Positions 35,504 through 59,466 of a stretch of DNA of 64,000 nucleotides are shown here, piece after piece (within the stretch, counting starts at the first letter, position 1; every line of letters begins with the position of its first letter). Below the pieces are notes generated by a model. It was not told where the DNA came from, searched no databases, and worked only from the letters and a program-made list of their open reading frames with translations. Made by a program: the position numbers and the translations under genes. The stretch covers positions 62,001 to 126,000 of the forward strand of contig JADIIX010000005.1 of assembly GCA_027604505.1 (NCBI GenBank), read 5' to 3'. Source of the DNA: Gonapodya sp. JEL0774. Its lineage: Eukaryota; Monoblepharomycota; Monoblepharidomycetes; Monoblepharidales; Gonapodyaceae.

Positions 35504-35930
35504 ATGGTCGATTGAGTTGGAGTGATGAGGCCCAGGTTGGCGGCGGAGCTCGCTCCCGAAATTGCTGAACACCAACTTCTTACATTTAACATTTGCGAAT
35601 CTGGGATCATTTTACTCATTTGGTAATCTGGAAGATTTCTTTTATATTAGGTCATGTTCCTCCCGGAAGGGGTCTGCCCTTCATGAACTCTTCGAAAGAG
35701 AATTTGTTAGATGAGCGAGTACTCTCATGTAACCCGAGAAAATCCTGGTACACAGTGTACTATAAGCGTATAGACTTCCTTTGTGATTCACAGATAATAC
35801 AACTCATTCATAGCTGTCTGCACATGAAATGGAGGCTCCCAACAGGAAGCTCTATAGCTTATTGGTCAACAAGCCCCAAGAAGATTTCACAGTGGCTCCC
35901 TCTCGAGGATGAGCGCCTTCCGGCCGTGTC
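35504..35930. promoter_or_regulatory. Shared upstream region of DNAL4 and YAK1
   Basis: About 430 bp between divergent starts. An in-frame open stretch on the plus strand (35829-35910) could be a YAK1 5' exon or leader. No individual element can be assigned. Confidence 0.35.
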
Positions 35931-39424
<3,494 letters not shown>

Positions 39425-39865
39425 TACATTTGAGCCACGCCCTTACAACAGTTCGTGCACAAGTTAACTGTCATACATGCAGTCAGCGAGTTTCCTGGTG
39501 GATGAAATCGGTGCTGTTACATAACTACAATCGCCCACACATTTCAAGTGCCGCGAAATTACTCACACTGATATACCTCCCGCGCTGCCATGGCATCCTA
39601 TGGTGGTTGGGGTGGCTCGGATCGACTGCGTGGGTTCCCTTGAAGATTTACGGAGCGTTGGGACATGCACTCGTTTATCCAGTGTCTCGGGGTCTCTTGA
39701 ACGCGCCTGGACGATGTCTAAATGGCGGCCCTCTCTTGTCGCAAGCATGTCTGACCCTTTTTTGTGCTGCGCATTCCCCATCACCTACCTTGCTTCCTCC
39801 GTCTCTTCGATTCGTACCCCCAAACCCATCGTACTCGTCGCGCAGCCCCCATTTCGCTCCACCGA
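39425..39865. promoter_or_regulatory. Upstream region of CHD1, with a possible extra first exon
   Basis: About 440 bp. An ATG at 39590 begins M-A-S-Y-G-G-W-G-G-S-D-R-L. A donor at 39630 and acceptor at 39845 would join it in phase to the CHD1 exon and add 20 residues to that protein. This is inference from phase only. Confidence 0.4.
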
Positions 39866-45922
<6,057 letters not shown>

Positions 45923-46001
45923 TAATGGAATGTTAAGTACCCATAGTTTGCGTAGTATTTTGCATAGTATTTGCATAGTATTTGCAGCATACACCGGAAT
46001 T

Positions 46002-47769
46002 TCAGTGATTGCCGTCTGCGACCATCCGCTTTGCCTGTTCAAGAACTTCTACGATACCCGTCAAATGTTTTCTCCACACATCTAAATGCTCCTGAAGGAT
46101 CTTCCACTGAGGCTCTTTAAACTCTCGATAAGTCGCACGGCGAACTTGAACTGATTTGCTCAGCTGGTCCATTTTTGCATCAAGGAGATTAAGTCGGATT
46201 GCTGGGAACGTTTGCAAAGTCGGTAGCAGCCCAAATTTGCTCACAAAGAATAAACTCACCATCAATAACCCACATTTCCACCTCACTCTCGTTGATTTCA
46301 AGGGCTTTTGCAAGTGTTTTGTAGTCAACCTTACCCGGGACATGTTGACCCGCGACAGAGACGAGAGCGAGAACCCCAATTTTGCGAAGATTATCCTCAT
46401 CTGAGAGTTCTGCATTGCATTGTTTGTAGTGAGCTTGATCAACTTACCCATGAAATAGATGTTCAAAACTCACTATACTTTGCAAGCAACGACTTGTGGT
46501 CCTTCGCCCAGACTTTATACTCAGCTAAGCCACCGTTCAGAAATATTTTTAGAAGAACGAACATGTCCTCTTGTTCGATTGCCCGAACTGCTGGAAGAGC
46601 GTACACCTCTTCAAAATTATACACCTCGGGTGCACGAACTGCCATTGCCACACAATCCAGGGCACGCTCTCGTACAGAAGGGGGAAAAGGTGATTTGGTG
46701 TAGGTGGAAAGTAGTTTGATCGAGGATTCGTAAGCCTCCCGCCTTCCGAAGAAAAACTTTGTGAATATCCAGCTTTTAGTTGTACACCAAATCTATGCTC
46801 ACCTTCCGGTCGGCTTTTCTTTAAACGTGTCGCTGAGCAATGCGTACAATTGCCTCGTTTGCTCAAGTGAGACACCCCATTCCTGCAGTTGGAAATCGAT
46901 GGTAGCAACATGGGATGAGATGAGGAGTAGCTCGTCATATCGCGCAGCAACTTCTATGATTCTGAGGGTAACGTCGTATCGAGAAATGGAGGCCGGAGGC
47001 AGGGAGTTGTAAAGAGTGGCAAGTCTGGCAGGGAGCGAAGCGTTAACGACCACCAGTGAGCAGGTGAGCATAAGTCTTAGCTACGCGCTCTCCAGCGCTT
47101 AAGCAATTGCTATGGAGCTGAGGTGTTCAACTATCGCCGTGTCCGACGGCAAGCCGGAAGGCATAACTGCGACATTACGAACATTTTTAGCTTCACCTGT
47201 CCCTTAGCGTGTTCGCTCTCGGTGGCAGCAGTCGCTATTCGTCGGGCGGACTCGGGGTCACGCAGCAATAGCTGCGAATGAGCGAGCATTGCAATCAGTA
47301 ATGTGAAAGCAGCTTCGACATCTTCGCACGTCCGGGCGCAAGATCAGTGGAGATCACACACAAATTTTTCATTCGTTTAAAGTCACCGATACAGCGTTGA
47401 GCGTGCAATGTTATCAGGATGTATGGTTCCTCTGCAAATGGCAAAACACTCACCCTTTTCCGAAGCCTTCCTCAGAGCGTCCACACTTCCAGCTAGTGTT
47501 TTTGCCACATCTTCCCACCTATCGTCATCAGCCGCGTCCCGAACCTTGCCTGCGAGTGATTCATCCTCGGCCAGTACTCCCAACAGTTGCCCAAGCTTGA
47601 TCGCCTATTGCCATGACGCAGCAGAGAGCTCAGAGCTCGCTTGATTATGGCCTGCAAATATCAAAGCCCTCACTTGGGACTTTTTCCCGTCCGTGGAGAA
47701 AACTGGGCAAGTTGAGGTCATGGGTGAAGTCAAAAGAGAAAACTTGGCCCACTGCACCATCTTCACCAT
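46002..47769 (-). CDS. EIF3M: Translation initiation factor eIF3 subunit M
   Basis: Seven or so exons. An N-terminal exon (M-V-K-M-V-Q-W-A-K) joins in phase 0 to A-I-K-L-G-Q-L-L-G-V-L-A-E-D-E. Then come D-V-E-A-A-F-T-L-L-I and the helical PCI region: L-P-A-R-L-A-T-L-Y-N-S-L-P-P, R-Y-D-V-T-L-R-I-I-E, W-G-V-S-L-E-Q-T-R-Q-L-Y, and N-F-E-E-V-Y-A-L-P-A-V. The winged-helix end follows (Y-K-T-L-A-K-A-L-E-I, then V-Q-V-R-R-A-T-Y-R-E-F, P-Q-W-K-I-L-Q-E-H-L). This block order is that of eIF3m, a PCI subunit of the eIF3 complex that loads mRNA on the 40S ribosome; CSN7 was considered but lacks the A-T-Y-R-x-F and Q-W-x-x-L end. The exact start is the least certain part. Confidence 0.9.
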
Positions 47770-47920
47770 GGATGTATCCACCACTGCGATCCCGAGGAAA
47801 TGCAACACGATCAGAAGCTGGAAAGCACGCAACAAACTGTATTCTCTCCTCACATTCAGTGTCGCAGGGCAAAAGCAAAATAGTTACATCCATTCTGAAC
47901 AACAAACATTGAGAATGATT

Positions 47921-50730
47921 CTAATAAACAATGGACACCAGTTTTTCCCATTCAATGAAGTCCCTGATGGTTCCCGATCCTCCCACACCAAGGGCAACTT
48001 GGCTCATTAACTCCCCTTCAAACAGACCCGAACTTCCCACCCTCGCCATAGCCATACGCCTCCTGAGCCACAGAGCATTCCGAAACATACCAAGTATTGT
48101 AGCACCGGCTTTACCCGGCCCAATGAGACCAGCTCGTAGATGTGATAAGAACACATAAAAGTCCACAGCTGATGAGATCCGATCACGACAGGGGCGGCAA
48201 AGTGGCTCCCAAACGGTACTTTCAGGAGAAGGCACTGGGGGCTGACCTTGAGAGGATGGCTCCGTGAGAAAACGGAGTTTGAAGTGGCAGTCGCGGGTTG
48301 CGCTGCACGAAGTGCACCTCACGCGAGGTATTGAGACAAGAGAATTTGGGGATGTGGGATTAGCAGCGATAGTGCTAGTAGAAGTCCCCGAAGGTGCCGC
48401 TGGCAGTGGCTTGCTGTCCCCGTTGTTCTGAGAGATCTCCACGCAAGCTTTGACCACATGTTCCAACAAGCGTTTCCGAAACGCTGACGCTGCCCCCGAT
48501 CCGCCTGAAAACTTGAAGATAGCACCACTTGGAGCGGCGTAGTTGAGGCCGTAGTTGAGACACGGCTCAACATCTTCCACAAGGCAGCGTTTCAAAAACT
48601 TAGTGGAGTGATGCAGAATGGGATCGTAAGGTAATCCAGAAGTTCCCACCGTCTGCTTGATATGTTCTTGGAACTCGTTGAAAACGATTCCGTCAATGAA
48701 ATGTGTGGTACCGGCATCGGCAGCCACCGGGAAGTCCAATTCATTACGTATAGCGGATGACGCCAACAGGGCTGCTGAGCCCAAGCTCGTCTTTCGTGGA
48801 TTGGACATCCGTCGGGGTGAGCCGATTGGAGACACTGTCACTGAGCCACTTCGTCTTCTTGCACTCTCCAGTGCGTGCAGGCACCTTTTCATCTCACGAA
48901 GCTCCTCCTCCCTCGAACCACATTTGCGTACCATGTCTTTGAGTTGACCGGATAAGTCTCTATTCGCGACTTCAAGTTCCTCGCGCATCTTTGCTTCCTC
49001 TATGACCATGCGATTGGCCTGATCAAAGAGCTGTGCGGTCAGTTCCTCGATCTCCTGCTCTAAAACGTCCTTAGCTAGCTGGACCTGTTCGCGTTCTGTC
49101 TCGGTATCACTCAGCTGTGCGGACACCGTAGCGAGATCGCTTTCAAGATCTTTTATGGTGTCGTTGCGATGGTCGATCTCGAGCATCAAGGAACGACATT
49201 GAGGGCAGGATTGCAAGTTGCCCATCCGAGGCCCGGTCTGCCCTTGTTGGCTATTTACTCGCGCGGACGACATTGCTAACTGCTGCATCTTGACTTGAGG
49301 TGAGGGCATAGATGACTGAGCGGTCCTTGCGGGAGTTTGGGACTCAAGTTTTGGGCCAGTATGTTCGGCAAGATCACCGGCGTCATTGTCGGCCATGTCA
49401 ATTGCGCTATGCACATTCTGGATAGAAGAGTTGATGTCCGCGCCCGCTCGATTCGCTCCACGTGTAAGAGGGTCCCCTCGTCCTGAAGCTACCCTTCCCG
49501 ACATATCTCGCGCCACATCAATGCCCTTCTTCCTAGGTACATCACTCGCCCCATCTTTCATTATACGCGTTAATGGGGCATCATCATCTTCATCCTCCGG
49601 GCGTCTCCCCAGACCCGAGGGCGGAAACGCATGTTCAACATGGTCCTCGCGGTTGAGTCGGGGTAAATCACCAAGAACAACGGGCACACCAGGTCGCGAC
49701 CGCGCGACGTCAAGAATGTTCCCTACTGACGTCTGTGCTTGCTTGAGGTAGTTCCAAGCGAGTCGTATCCGTTCGGTGGATTGAATATCTACGTACTGTC
49801 GAGCGTCGAGACGGGTTCCACCACTGGTGCCATGCACCATCGCATCCTGTGCAAGAGGGGTGGTAGTTGAAGGAATCGTGTGGTGAAGGGGTTGATCCCT
49901 ACCAGGAGCCAGCATTCGATCTTCGTAGATGATGGCGGGCTTCAGCCCAGCGCCGTTGCTCGCAGGTTTCCCGCTTTGCTCAAGCTGCCCGTTTACTTGT
50001 GGAGATCGACCTACGAGCTCTGGGCTGGTTTGTGACGCCATCGCGAGAACTTTGCCCAGGAACAGGATCGCTTCTTTCGTCGCAAAGTCCAGACGGTGCA
50101 TTTTGACCCGCATTACGTCAATGACCGAGTTCTTTTGTGCAAGTTGATCGGAGTGCAGTGCTTTGAGTGAAGAAATCTGATCTGCGTAGGCCTGCACGTG
50201 GTATTGCAGTGCATTCAGCAGTTAAAGTGAGTAATAGCGGACGACAAAACGTGGACCATCACAGCCAGCACGCCTTGCTCCTTCCCCCACCAATGCGCCC
50301 TTGTGCGTGTGACGTCTGAGCCCCCAGCACACGCATGATCACTTAATATTCATTGTATTACCCGAGGAAAACTTGCCTTGCTGTCTCCAGCCATCTCAGT
50401 GAGGGAAAGCTTCAAGCTCAAAATGGTTGCGTGGGCCTCTACAACTACAGCCACCAGCTGGTCCGTCGTCAATGCACGTAGTTTCTCTACATCAGGTGGC
50501 GTCGTGCTCGTGAGAAAAACAGAAGGGTCTTCTGGGCCTCGCTGAGGAGAGAGCGCCGACAGTGGATTGGGTTCCGCGAATTGTCTCGCAGGCGATCGCA
50601 GTAAATCCCCCACGGAGCGACTCATGGAAAGACTAGCAGTTGTAGAGCTGGGAGAGACTGGCAGCGGAGGAAGTGCTTCATTTGACTTTGCCGAGAGAGC
50701 GGGATTGGACTTGGACAGACGGACAGACAT
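47921..50730 (-). CDS. SEC2: Sec2/Rabin8-like Rab guanine nucleotide exchange factor
   Basis: Two exons (50730-50377, 50191-47921) give 874 residues. The N-terminal 250 residues are Ser-rich. A CxxC pair near residue 450 (C-P-Q-C) precedes the Sec2 coiled coil, with the GEF motif E-E-L-T-A-Q-L-F-D-Q-A-N-R-M-V at its centre. After a Ser/Arg linker comes the fungal Sec2 C-terminal domain: C-T-S-C, W-E-P-L-C-R-P-C-R-D-R-I, then F-Y-V-F-L-S-H-L-R-A-G-L-I, then M-A-M-A-R-V-G. Sec2 activates Sec4/Rab8 on secretory vesicles; in ciliated cells Rabin8 also feeds membrane to the cilium. The single intron has AAG|GCAAGT as its best donor (GC-AG). The gene is head-to-head with the flagellar gene RSPH3, about 150 bp apart. 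Confidence 0.88.
50192..50376 (-). other. Probable GC-AG intron in SEC2-like gene
   Basis: The donor AAG|GCAAGT matches the strong consensus of GC introns exactly, and it joins in phase 0 to the acceptor GTGCAG. A GT alternative 18 bases inside (CGG|GTAATA) is also in frame and would add six residues, so this case is less certain than the one in CHD1. Confidence 0.6.
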
Positions 50731-50880
50731 TGTCCAAACACCGTTCCAGCAAGGCACTGCAAAATGCTGCCACCGGATAGAGTCTGGCGCTATTGAGAGA
50801 ACGCTGGTTTGTTGGGTCAAATGAAAGCAACAATTATGATATCCGATGTTGGAACTGAAAGTTGCGAAATTCTCGGCGAA

Positions 50881-52553
50881 ATGAGTGCAGGTCGGCGAAG
50901 CTCCAAGCAGCAACGCCCATCACAGCGTTCCACCAAAATCGTCGTCTTAGCGGCAAGAAACCCCCGAAAAGCTCAGAAAGCCATGATGAGCACTCAGCCT
51001 GGACCCACATCAGGGTCTAAGACCCTCGTAGAGCAGCCCGCGCAGCAGCCGCCCGACGGCGCAAAGTTCTCTTTTGCAAGTGAGCCGAGGGCAATTAAGT
51101 CGGGCTCGTCCAAACAGGGTTCCCAGACACCAAATAAAAGCAAGTATAGGGACCCAAAGGCCCTGATGCAGCAGCAGTTTGGGACCCCTGGGGCTGCAGG
51201 GCAGGAAAGACCGCCGTGAGTGAACCTATTGACGTTTCATCACATTGCTGGACAACCACGAGAGCTTAACTGCAGGCATAGACTAAAATGTGCTTTTGCT
51301 ATTCATCTGCTGTACTACACTGGGCTGTTGGATGCTTCTTGTGGGTCGTCGGATTCCACAACATCTTCATGAATCCATTTCCACCTTTCAGACCTGCAAA
51401 CATCATGTTCGATCGAAGAGTATACCGTGGAAATACATATGCTTCTCCTGTTCTGCCTCTGGTTGGTATCGGATGCATTCCACTGCACACTGTGACCCTC
51501 ATCCGGAGACTTCATCCTCTCCGCCGCGCAGCACGCCCAACCAGACCCCGTGGAGCTTCACCGTCAGTCCGAAGCACGTCGTCGCTCTAAGGCCCGCCGT
51601 CGTGCCGAACTCCAACGCCGAGTGAGAACCCCGGAGCCGGTTCAAGGTCGCCGTCACATGGACGTGCAGACAGACCTGTACCTCGAGGAACTATCCGACA
51701 AGGTACCCGAGGCTCAAGCTGGTACACAAACGGACGCCTTTTTGGATAGATCCCCCACACCGATGTACGTTCCTGCCAAGAGTGGTGTGGACAAGGATAC
51801 ACAGATCGAGGACGGAGAGTTGTTCGACTTCGACTTTGAGGTCGCACCGGTGGTAGAAGTCATGGTCGGGAAGACGCTGGAGCAGGCTCTGGCTGAAGTG
51901 ATGGAAGAAGATGAACTAGAAACCTTGAGGAGACGACAGGTATCTAATCGCCCAACTACCGCCCCCTAGCCAGCACAAGGGACTAATAAGCTTGTTTCCT
52001 TTAGGCTGAATTTGAGCAGCGTCGGAATGCAGAGCTCGCAGAAGTTCAAAGACTGGAGGAGGCTGAGCGTCGCAGGACGGAAGAGAAGGTTCTTTTGACG
52101 CTGAAGAGTCTATCACAAACGCTGTTTCTGAATCATCAAGCCTGTCCCTTTCTCTCAGGAACGCCGCCTGGCTGAGAGTCTCCGTCTCCACCACCAAAAA
52201 TCAGTGGCTGCCGCGAAAATTGCGGCACGCTCGTTTGCCGCCTCGTACCTCCACGACCTTGTACCCTCGGCGATGCGCCGGCTGCAAGATGAGGGTTTCT
52301 TCTACGATCCGGTGGAGCGGGAGGTGGAGAGATTCTTTCTGCCATGGCTTACGGATAAGGTGGAAGGCAGGAGGATGAGGGAGGTAGGGGCGAGAACAGT
52401 CGTGGACGGTGAGTTTTACGGGAGATCAAACGCTGTTTATTAGTTCTCACGGCTCTCTTCTCACCACGGTCACCCGGTTTGACAGATATTATCCTTAATG
52501 CTCTGCGGAAACTCCGTGCCGGAGTGTCAAATTCGGCATCGCCGCCTTCGTAG
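50881..52553 (+). CDS. RSPH3: Radial spoke head protein 3 (flagellar radial spoke)
   Basis: Six exons (50881-51215, 51392-51461, 51532-51939, 52005-52088, 52159-52408, 52486-52553) join in phase into about 404 residues. Family blocks appear in order: N-I-M-F-D-R-R-V-Y-R-G-N-T-Y; R-T-P-E-P-V-x-G-R; D-V-Q-T-D-L-Y-L-E-E-L-S-D; G-T-Q-T-D; D-K-D-T-Q-I-E-D-G-E-L-F-D-F-D; an R/E-rich helix; then A-A-R-S-F-A-A-S-Y-L and F-F-x-D-P-V-E. RSPH3 is the structural core of axonemal radial spokes and docks on the outer doublets. Together with DNAL4 it shows that flagellar motility genes are kept. The start is not fixed: an in-frame ATG at 50821 would add 20 residues. Confidence 0.95.
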
Positions 52554-52874
52554 ATGTCTCACAGTGAAGATGGGGGAGTTTAATGAGCTGCTGTTTATCA
52601 TCCCTCCATTGTTATGCTGTTGGTTATGTTTTTGTAGACCTTAAGCAGCTGAACAACCACCTTGCGAGAGATAGAGCTCGCAAATGTACAGAGATTTTGT
52701 TACAATTAATTGCCATTAATTTGGATGTTTCTTAATTCAACTGACAAAACATAAGGTGGTGCATCTTTTACGGACCCTGGGAATCTGACAACAGCATCTT
52801 GGCAATATTGCTTCCGGATCGTCGATTCTTTTTCTCCCCTCTCTTCACTTAATTTGCTGCAAACTCCGACCGAA
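52554..52874. other. Intergenic, 321 bp
   Basis: 3' UTR of RSPH3 and promoter of the MCT-like transporter. AT-rich around 52690-52750. No feature recognised. Confidence 0.4.
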
Positions 52875-55251
52875 ATGGCATCCGAAAACAATTTAGACCT
52901 GAAGAAAAACGACTCTACCCCTCCTCGTCTTGCTGTCGGTGCCAACAGGCATCAGAGCCACGCCAGCGCTCATAGTGGCTCGGAAAGACCGTTTCCGAAC
53001 ATTTCAGCAGAGCGACGCCCGAGCATAGTTGCAGCATTTGCTTTTGGCGGGGATACGAGTGTCCTCGTAGATGCCAATTTGAACGTCGCTGAATCGGAGA
53101 AGACGAACGGAAATGTAGTATCTAGAGGACCCAGCTCGTTTTCCGACAAATCTGCCCAATCGCAGAGCGCTTTGAAGGTCGAACATCAAAATTCTGCAGA
53201 GAATGATGACACAAGATATTCGTCTGAGGAAGCCTTGGTATTGGGCAAGGACGTGGAGGAGCAGAACAAAGAGGATGGAGAGCTGCCCGTTTCCGGAATC
53301 GCAGACTATCCCGAAGGCGGTTATGGCTGGGTTGTAATCTTCGCATGCTTCCTCCTGATGTTCAGTGGATTGGGACTGTTGTACTCTTGGGGAGTGTACT
53401 TGAGTACCTATGTGGCCCTAGATATCTTCCCTGGATCCACCTACTTCTCACTTTCATGGTGAGCTATGGTGCAGCTTGGCAATGTTGCCAAGAGCTGAAC
53501 GGTGTGCAGCTGCACGGTCCTTTTCAAGAGGTCAATTGATGTTGTCCAATGTGCTTCCGTGCCGTCACATGCCACACAGGGTCGGGTCAATGACTCAGGG
53601 AGTCAATACCGCGGCTGCACCATTCATGGGACAGCTCTCAGATCGACTTGGGAGTAGACTGATTTGTATTTTCGGAACCATATTGTTGGCTCTGTCTTTC
53701 ATTGGTGCGAGCTTTTCAACGGAAGTCTGGCACGTGAGTGAAACAGCAAGCCCGACCTACCCGCGATGCTGTATTTATGAACATGCGAACCCTGTTTTGC
53801 CCCTTTGGTCAGCTGTTTCTTACCCAAGGATTCATGTGGGTAGTAATGCACTGTTTTGTTTGGCGGTGTACACAGTCATGCATCATTTATTTCTAGGTTT
53901 GGCCTCTCGTGCAGCGCCCTCTATTTTGGTTTGATTGGCATGCCCGCTCAAGTGAGAATTGCCTCCTTTCAACTCACGAATGTTCAACGTGAACTAATCG
54001 TTGTTGATGTCCAAAGTGGTTTCTCAAAAAACGTGGGATCGCCATGGGCCTTGCCGTATCTGGTGGAGGCTTAGGAGGGATGGCGTGGGGGGTGCGTTCA
54101 CTTTTTTGCTCGCATACATCATCGCTTTCATCCTCAAAGGTTTCTGACGCACACATGCAGCCCATCACCCAAGTCTTGGTCGACGCGATGGGCTTCCGAT
54201 GGGCTCTTCGGGTCACGGGAATAATTGCCGGCGTGTGTGAGTGATGAGCAGTATTTTGGTCATATTGTAATGCAGGGTTCGAACTGGGAAGTCATCAAAT
54301 CTCAGATCACTCTGGCCTTTCCTCATTCTAGTGCTCCTCGCAGCGTCTTTGTTTTTGCGGTCGCGATTCCCTCCGCCACCGCGTTCGCCGTTCTTCAATG
54401 TTTCTTATTTCCGCGATCGGCGATTTGTTCTGTTGTATGGTATATTTTCCGGCGCATCGTTTCGGCAATTTTGATTTCGTCTTTAACATTAACGTGATTT
54501 TGACTGTACCCTTCTTGTCAGTTGCGTTCTTCTTCTTCCAGTTTGGCTTCATGGTTCCCTTTGCCTATATTCCCTCCTATGCAAAATCGGTTGGTTTAAC
54601 GTCTGGACAAGGTTCCTTCATTCTCGGCGTGAGTTGATCGTTATCTGAGTGTTCTTGGCGCGTAGCAGCACCGCAAGAACCACATGACATCCCCCAACTT
54701 CAGCTCACGAACGGTGCCTCTGCGGTCGGCCGTATCGTGCTCGGCTTGTCGGCTGATAACCTCGGGCACCTCAACGCCTTCACCCTCTGTGAACTCATTG
54801 CGCCCCTGAGCGCACTCCTCATTTGGCCATTTTGCAAATCTTTTGGCACCTTGTCGGCTTTTGCAGTGGTGTTCGGCTTTTTCAGTGGAGGGTTCATCTC
54901 GCTCATGCCCACCACGATTGCATCCGTGTTTGGATCCGAAGGACTGGGTTCGCGCATGGGGATGCAATTCACGTCGTCGCTCTTTGGTGCCCTTGCGGGT
55001 GGGCCAATAGCCGGTGCACTGGTTGATGCTTACACCACAGTGAGCTCCGGTGGAACAAACAGTATGAATGTGGGTCGTGCCTTTTGTCTGTTTTGTTGCC
55101 CCCTATCGTTCTGTTACTAACCCGATACCATTTCCCTGAACAGTTCGTCCCCATGATCATGTTTGCAGGTGGGACAATGCTGGCGGGTGCAATTTTGATT
55201 GCTTATATGCGTATGGTTGAAGCCGGTTGGAAACTTATTAAGCGTGTTTGA
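52875..55251 (+). CDS. Monocarboxylate-transporter-like MFS permease
   Basis: Multi-exon. The first exon (52875-53458) gives about 150 hydrophilic residues with several Ser/Asn-rich patches. The MCT signature then opens membrane span 1: P-E-G-G-Y-G-W-V-V-I-F-A. Further spans follow over short exons: V-N-T-A-A-A-P-F-M-G-Q-L-S-D-R-L-G-S-R, F-G-T-I-L-L-A-L-S-F-I-G-A, W-A-L-R-V-T-G-I-I-A-G, F-F-Q-F-G-F-M-V-P-F-A-Y-I-P-S-Y, then G-A-S-A-V-G-R-I-V-L-G. The last exons end in A-G-G-T-M-L-A-G-A-I-L and a short tail. Members of this family (fungal Mch/Esb-type) carry monocarboxylates or riboflavin at the plasma or vacuolar membrane; the substrate is not predictable. The middle exons (53,760-54,240) are hard to join by eye. 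Confidence 0.82.
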
Positions 55252-55400
55252 AATCTTGGGCCTTGTGCAAGGATATGTCATCTCACTGCATAGAGTAGAA
55301 GTGTAAACAGCACACCGTATTTGCATGATTCGTTTGTCGATAATAATGGACTCGATACCATCGGATACAATTCCCTTTATACTCAAGTTTTTCATCTGCT

Positions 55401-57533
<2,133 letters not shown>

Positions 57534-57879
57534 TGTGAGTCTGATCACAGAGCTCCCCTGGCTCAGAGGAAAGTGGGAGTGTGCAAGGCTCACTTGCCAC
57601 AAAAGTGGTGATGGATTCGGTTTGACAAGGAAACTACTAATAAAATTCAAATGATTCTTTCAGTAAAAAGATTCTAAGCTTTCTATTTACTATTAAAACG
57701 ACGAATACCTGAAAATTCACGTCATAAGCCAATAATGTAACACAGCGTTTTGCTCTTTTCCGACGCTTGCTTGGTATGGTTATGGGCATTCAAGAAAATG
57801 ATGGGACAGGATCAACATGTGTTACCCTTCTTCAGCATCCTGCTGTACGTTAGCTGTGAGGCACCTCGATTGATGTCAA
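57534..57879. promoter_or_regulatory. Shared upstream region of RVB1 and RNASEH2A
   Basis: 346 bp between divergent starts, AT-rich at 57630-57740. Both promoters should be here. No further detail is visible. Confidence 0.4.
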
Positions 57880-59381
57880 ATGCCGAAAACAAGATCACAA
57901 CCAGTCGAACCAAGTGCAGAGGACGATTCCCTGGACGCAGACGAGGAACTTCTCTCTTTTTCTCAACCGCAGCAGGAAACATATGGGGGACCCACCAGCG
58001 ATCCTGATCCTGACTGGGATCCAGCAACGGACCCATCATTTCCCAATAAACCTCTCACAAAATCCTACACCTACTTCTCGCCCGTGCCACCTTTGTGTTT
58101 AAGAGCTGAATCTGGAGATGCTCCCAAGATTATCATGGGTGTGGACGAGGCGGGCAGAGGCCCAGTCCTGGGTTGGTGCCTAACATTGCCCGTGATTTGA
58201 AGCGATTCGGGCCTGATTGATCTCGATTCCACTCCTACTATAGGACCGATGGTCTATGCTGTCGGATATTGCTCTGTGGAGCATAAGGAGCGAGTGAAAG
58301 AAACTGGAGTCGCCGGTGGGTTCTTCCCGTACGCCGTTTTGACAAGCCGAGCCCAATCTTGTGAACTGCCTACGAGACATTAGATTCGAAAACTCTGAAT
58401 GATGTTCAACGAGCGACGTTTTTCTCTACGCTTCGTGCTTCGAATGAATGGTTCGGATGGGGTGTGAGGTCTCTTTCCCCACAAGATATTTCCACCGCAA
58501 TGCTTGCAACGTGAGTCAGGCATACAAAATCTCTGTCTTTTTGTTTTCTGTCATCATGTTGACTTAGCAATGCTCGGCTGTATATACACCGATGTCTTCA
58601 TATTTTAAACCTGTCACCAATCGTCCTGACATTGGAAGCTCCCGCGTCTCCCTCAACGCTCTCGCCCACTCCGCCACGCGGCTTCTCATTCAAGAATCAC
58701 TCGACCGTGGAATGGATGTCTCCGAAGTCTATGTGGATACTGTAGGGACGCCAGAATCCTACCAGGCAAAACTTTCGAGCTGGTTTCCGAGAATAAAATT
58801 CACCGTCGCCAAAAAGGCAGATTCGCTGTACCCTATTGTAAGTGCTGCCAGTATCTGTGCCAAGGTACGTACGATGTTGTGTTCTTTGGTGGCATCAGCG
58901 TTTGTCGCAAGTTGGAATATCAAACAACTCTCTTATCCAAGGTCACTCGCGACCGGCTCCACCACTACTGGCAGTTCATTGAGCTAGGGTTACCTCAGTG
59001 GACTGAGAACCCCTTTGGTTCCGGATACCCTGGCGACGCCCGCACAGTCAAATGGTTGAAGAGCAACACAGACAAGATATTTGGCTGGCCGCGAATCGTG
59101 AGGTTCGCGTGGCAAACGGCGGTTAAGCAACTTGAAGAGGAAGCCGTGAAGGTTGAATGGTCAGTATTAGTAATTGCGATAGCTTTTGGCCACTCTAACA
59201 TGGAAGTTTCAGGCCTGAGGACGCCGAGGCCACCGGTATGCTTCCTATCACTACATGGTTTACGCGGAGGCAAGACTCAGCTGTGGACGTTGTCGAAGGG
59301 GGAGGTCCAGTCCGCAAGAAGTCCAGGCCTCGACACCAGTTGTTCCAAGATATGAAGATGCGGAGTGTGACGGCAGAATGA
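57880..59381 (+). CDS. RNASEH2A: Ribonuclease H2 catalytic subunit A
   Basis: About six exons; the first is 57880-58171 and the second starts at 58244. The first catalytic acids lie in [12 protein letters not shown], followed after the intron by P-M-V-Y-A-V-G-Y. Then come [15 protein letters not shown], the third acid in [24 protein letters not shown], and V-T-R-D-R. The end has [14 protein letters not shown]. RNase H2 removes ribonucleotides misincorporated in DNA and RNA in RNA-DNA hybrids; subunit A is the catalytic part of a nuclear trimer. An extra N-terminal 85 residues are acidic and Pro-rich. The TGA at 59379 ends a C-terminal tail of about 40 residues encoded by the last exon. Confidence 0.93.
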
Positions 59382-59466
59382 TCATACATTTGTACTGTTT
59401 ACAGTGGAACCGGAGACGCCCAGAGCGCAGAGCACTTGCATTATATAGTATGACAATCGTTATTAT

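Noticed and set aside
46002-47769. Reading this gene as COP9 signalosome subunit 7
   Set aside because: Both families have PCI domains, but the N-terminal blocks and the A-T-Y-R-x-F / Q-W-x-x-L end are those of eIF3m.
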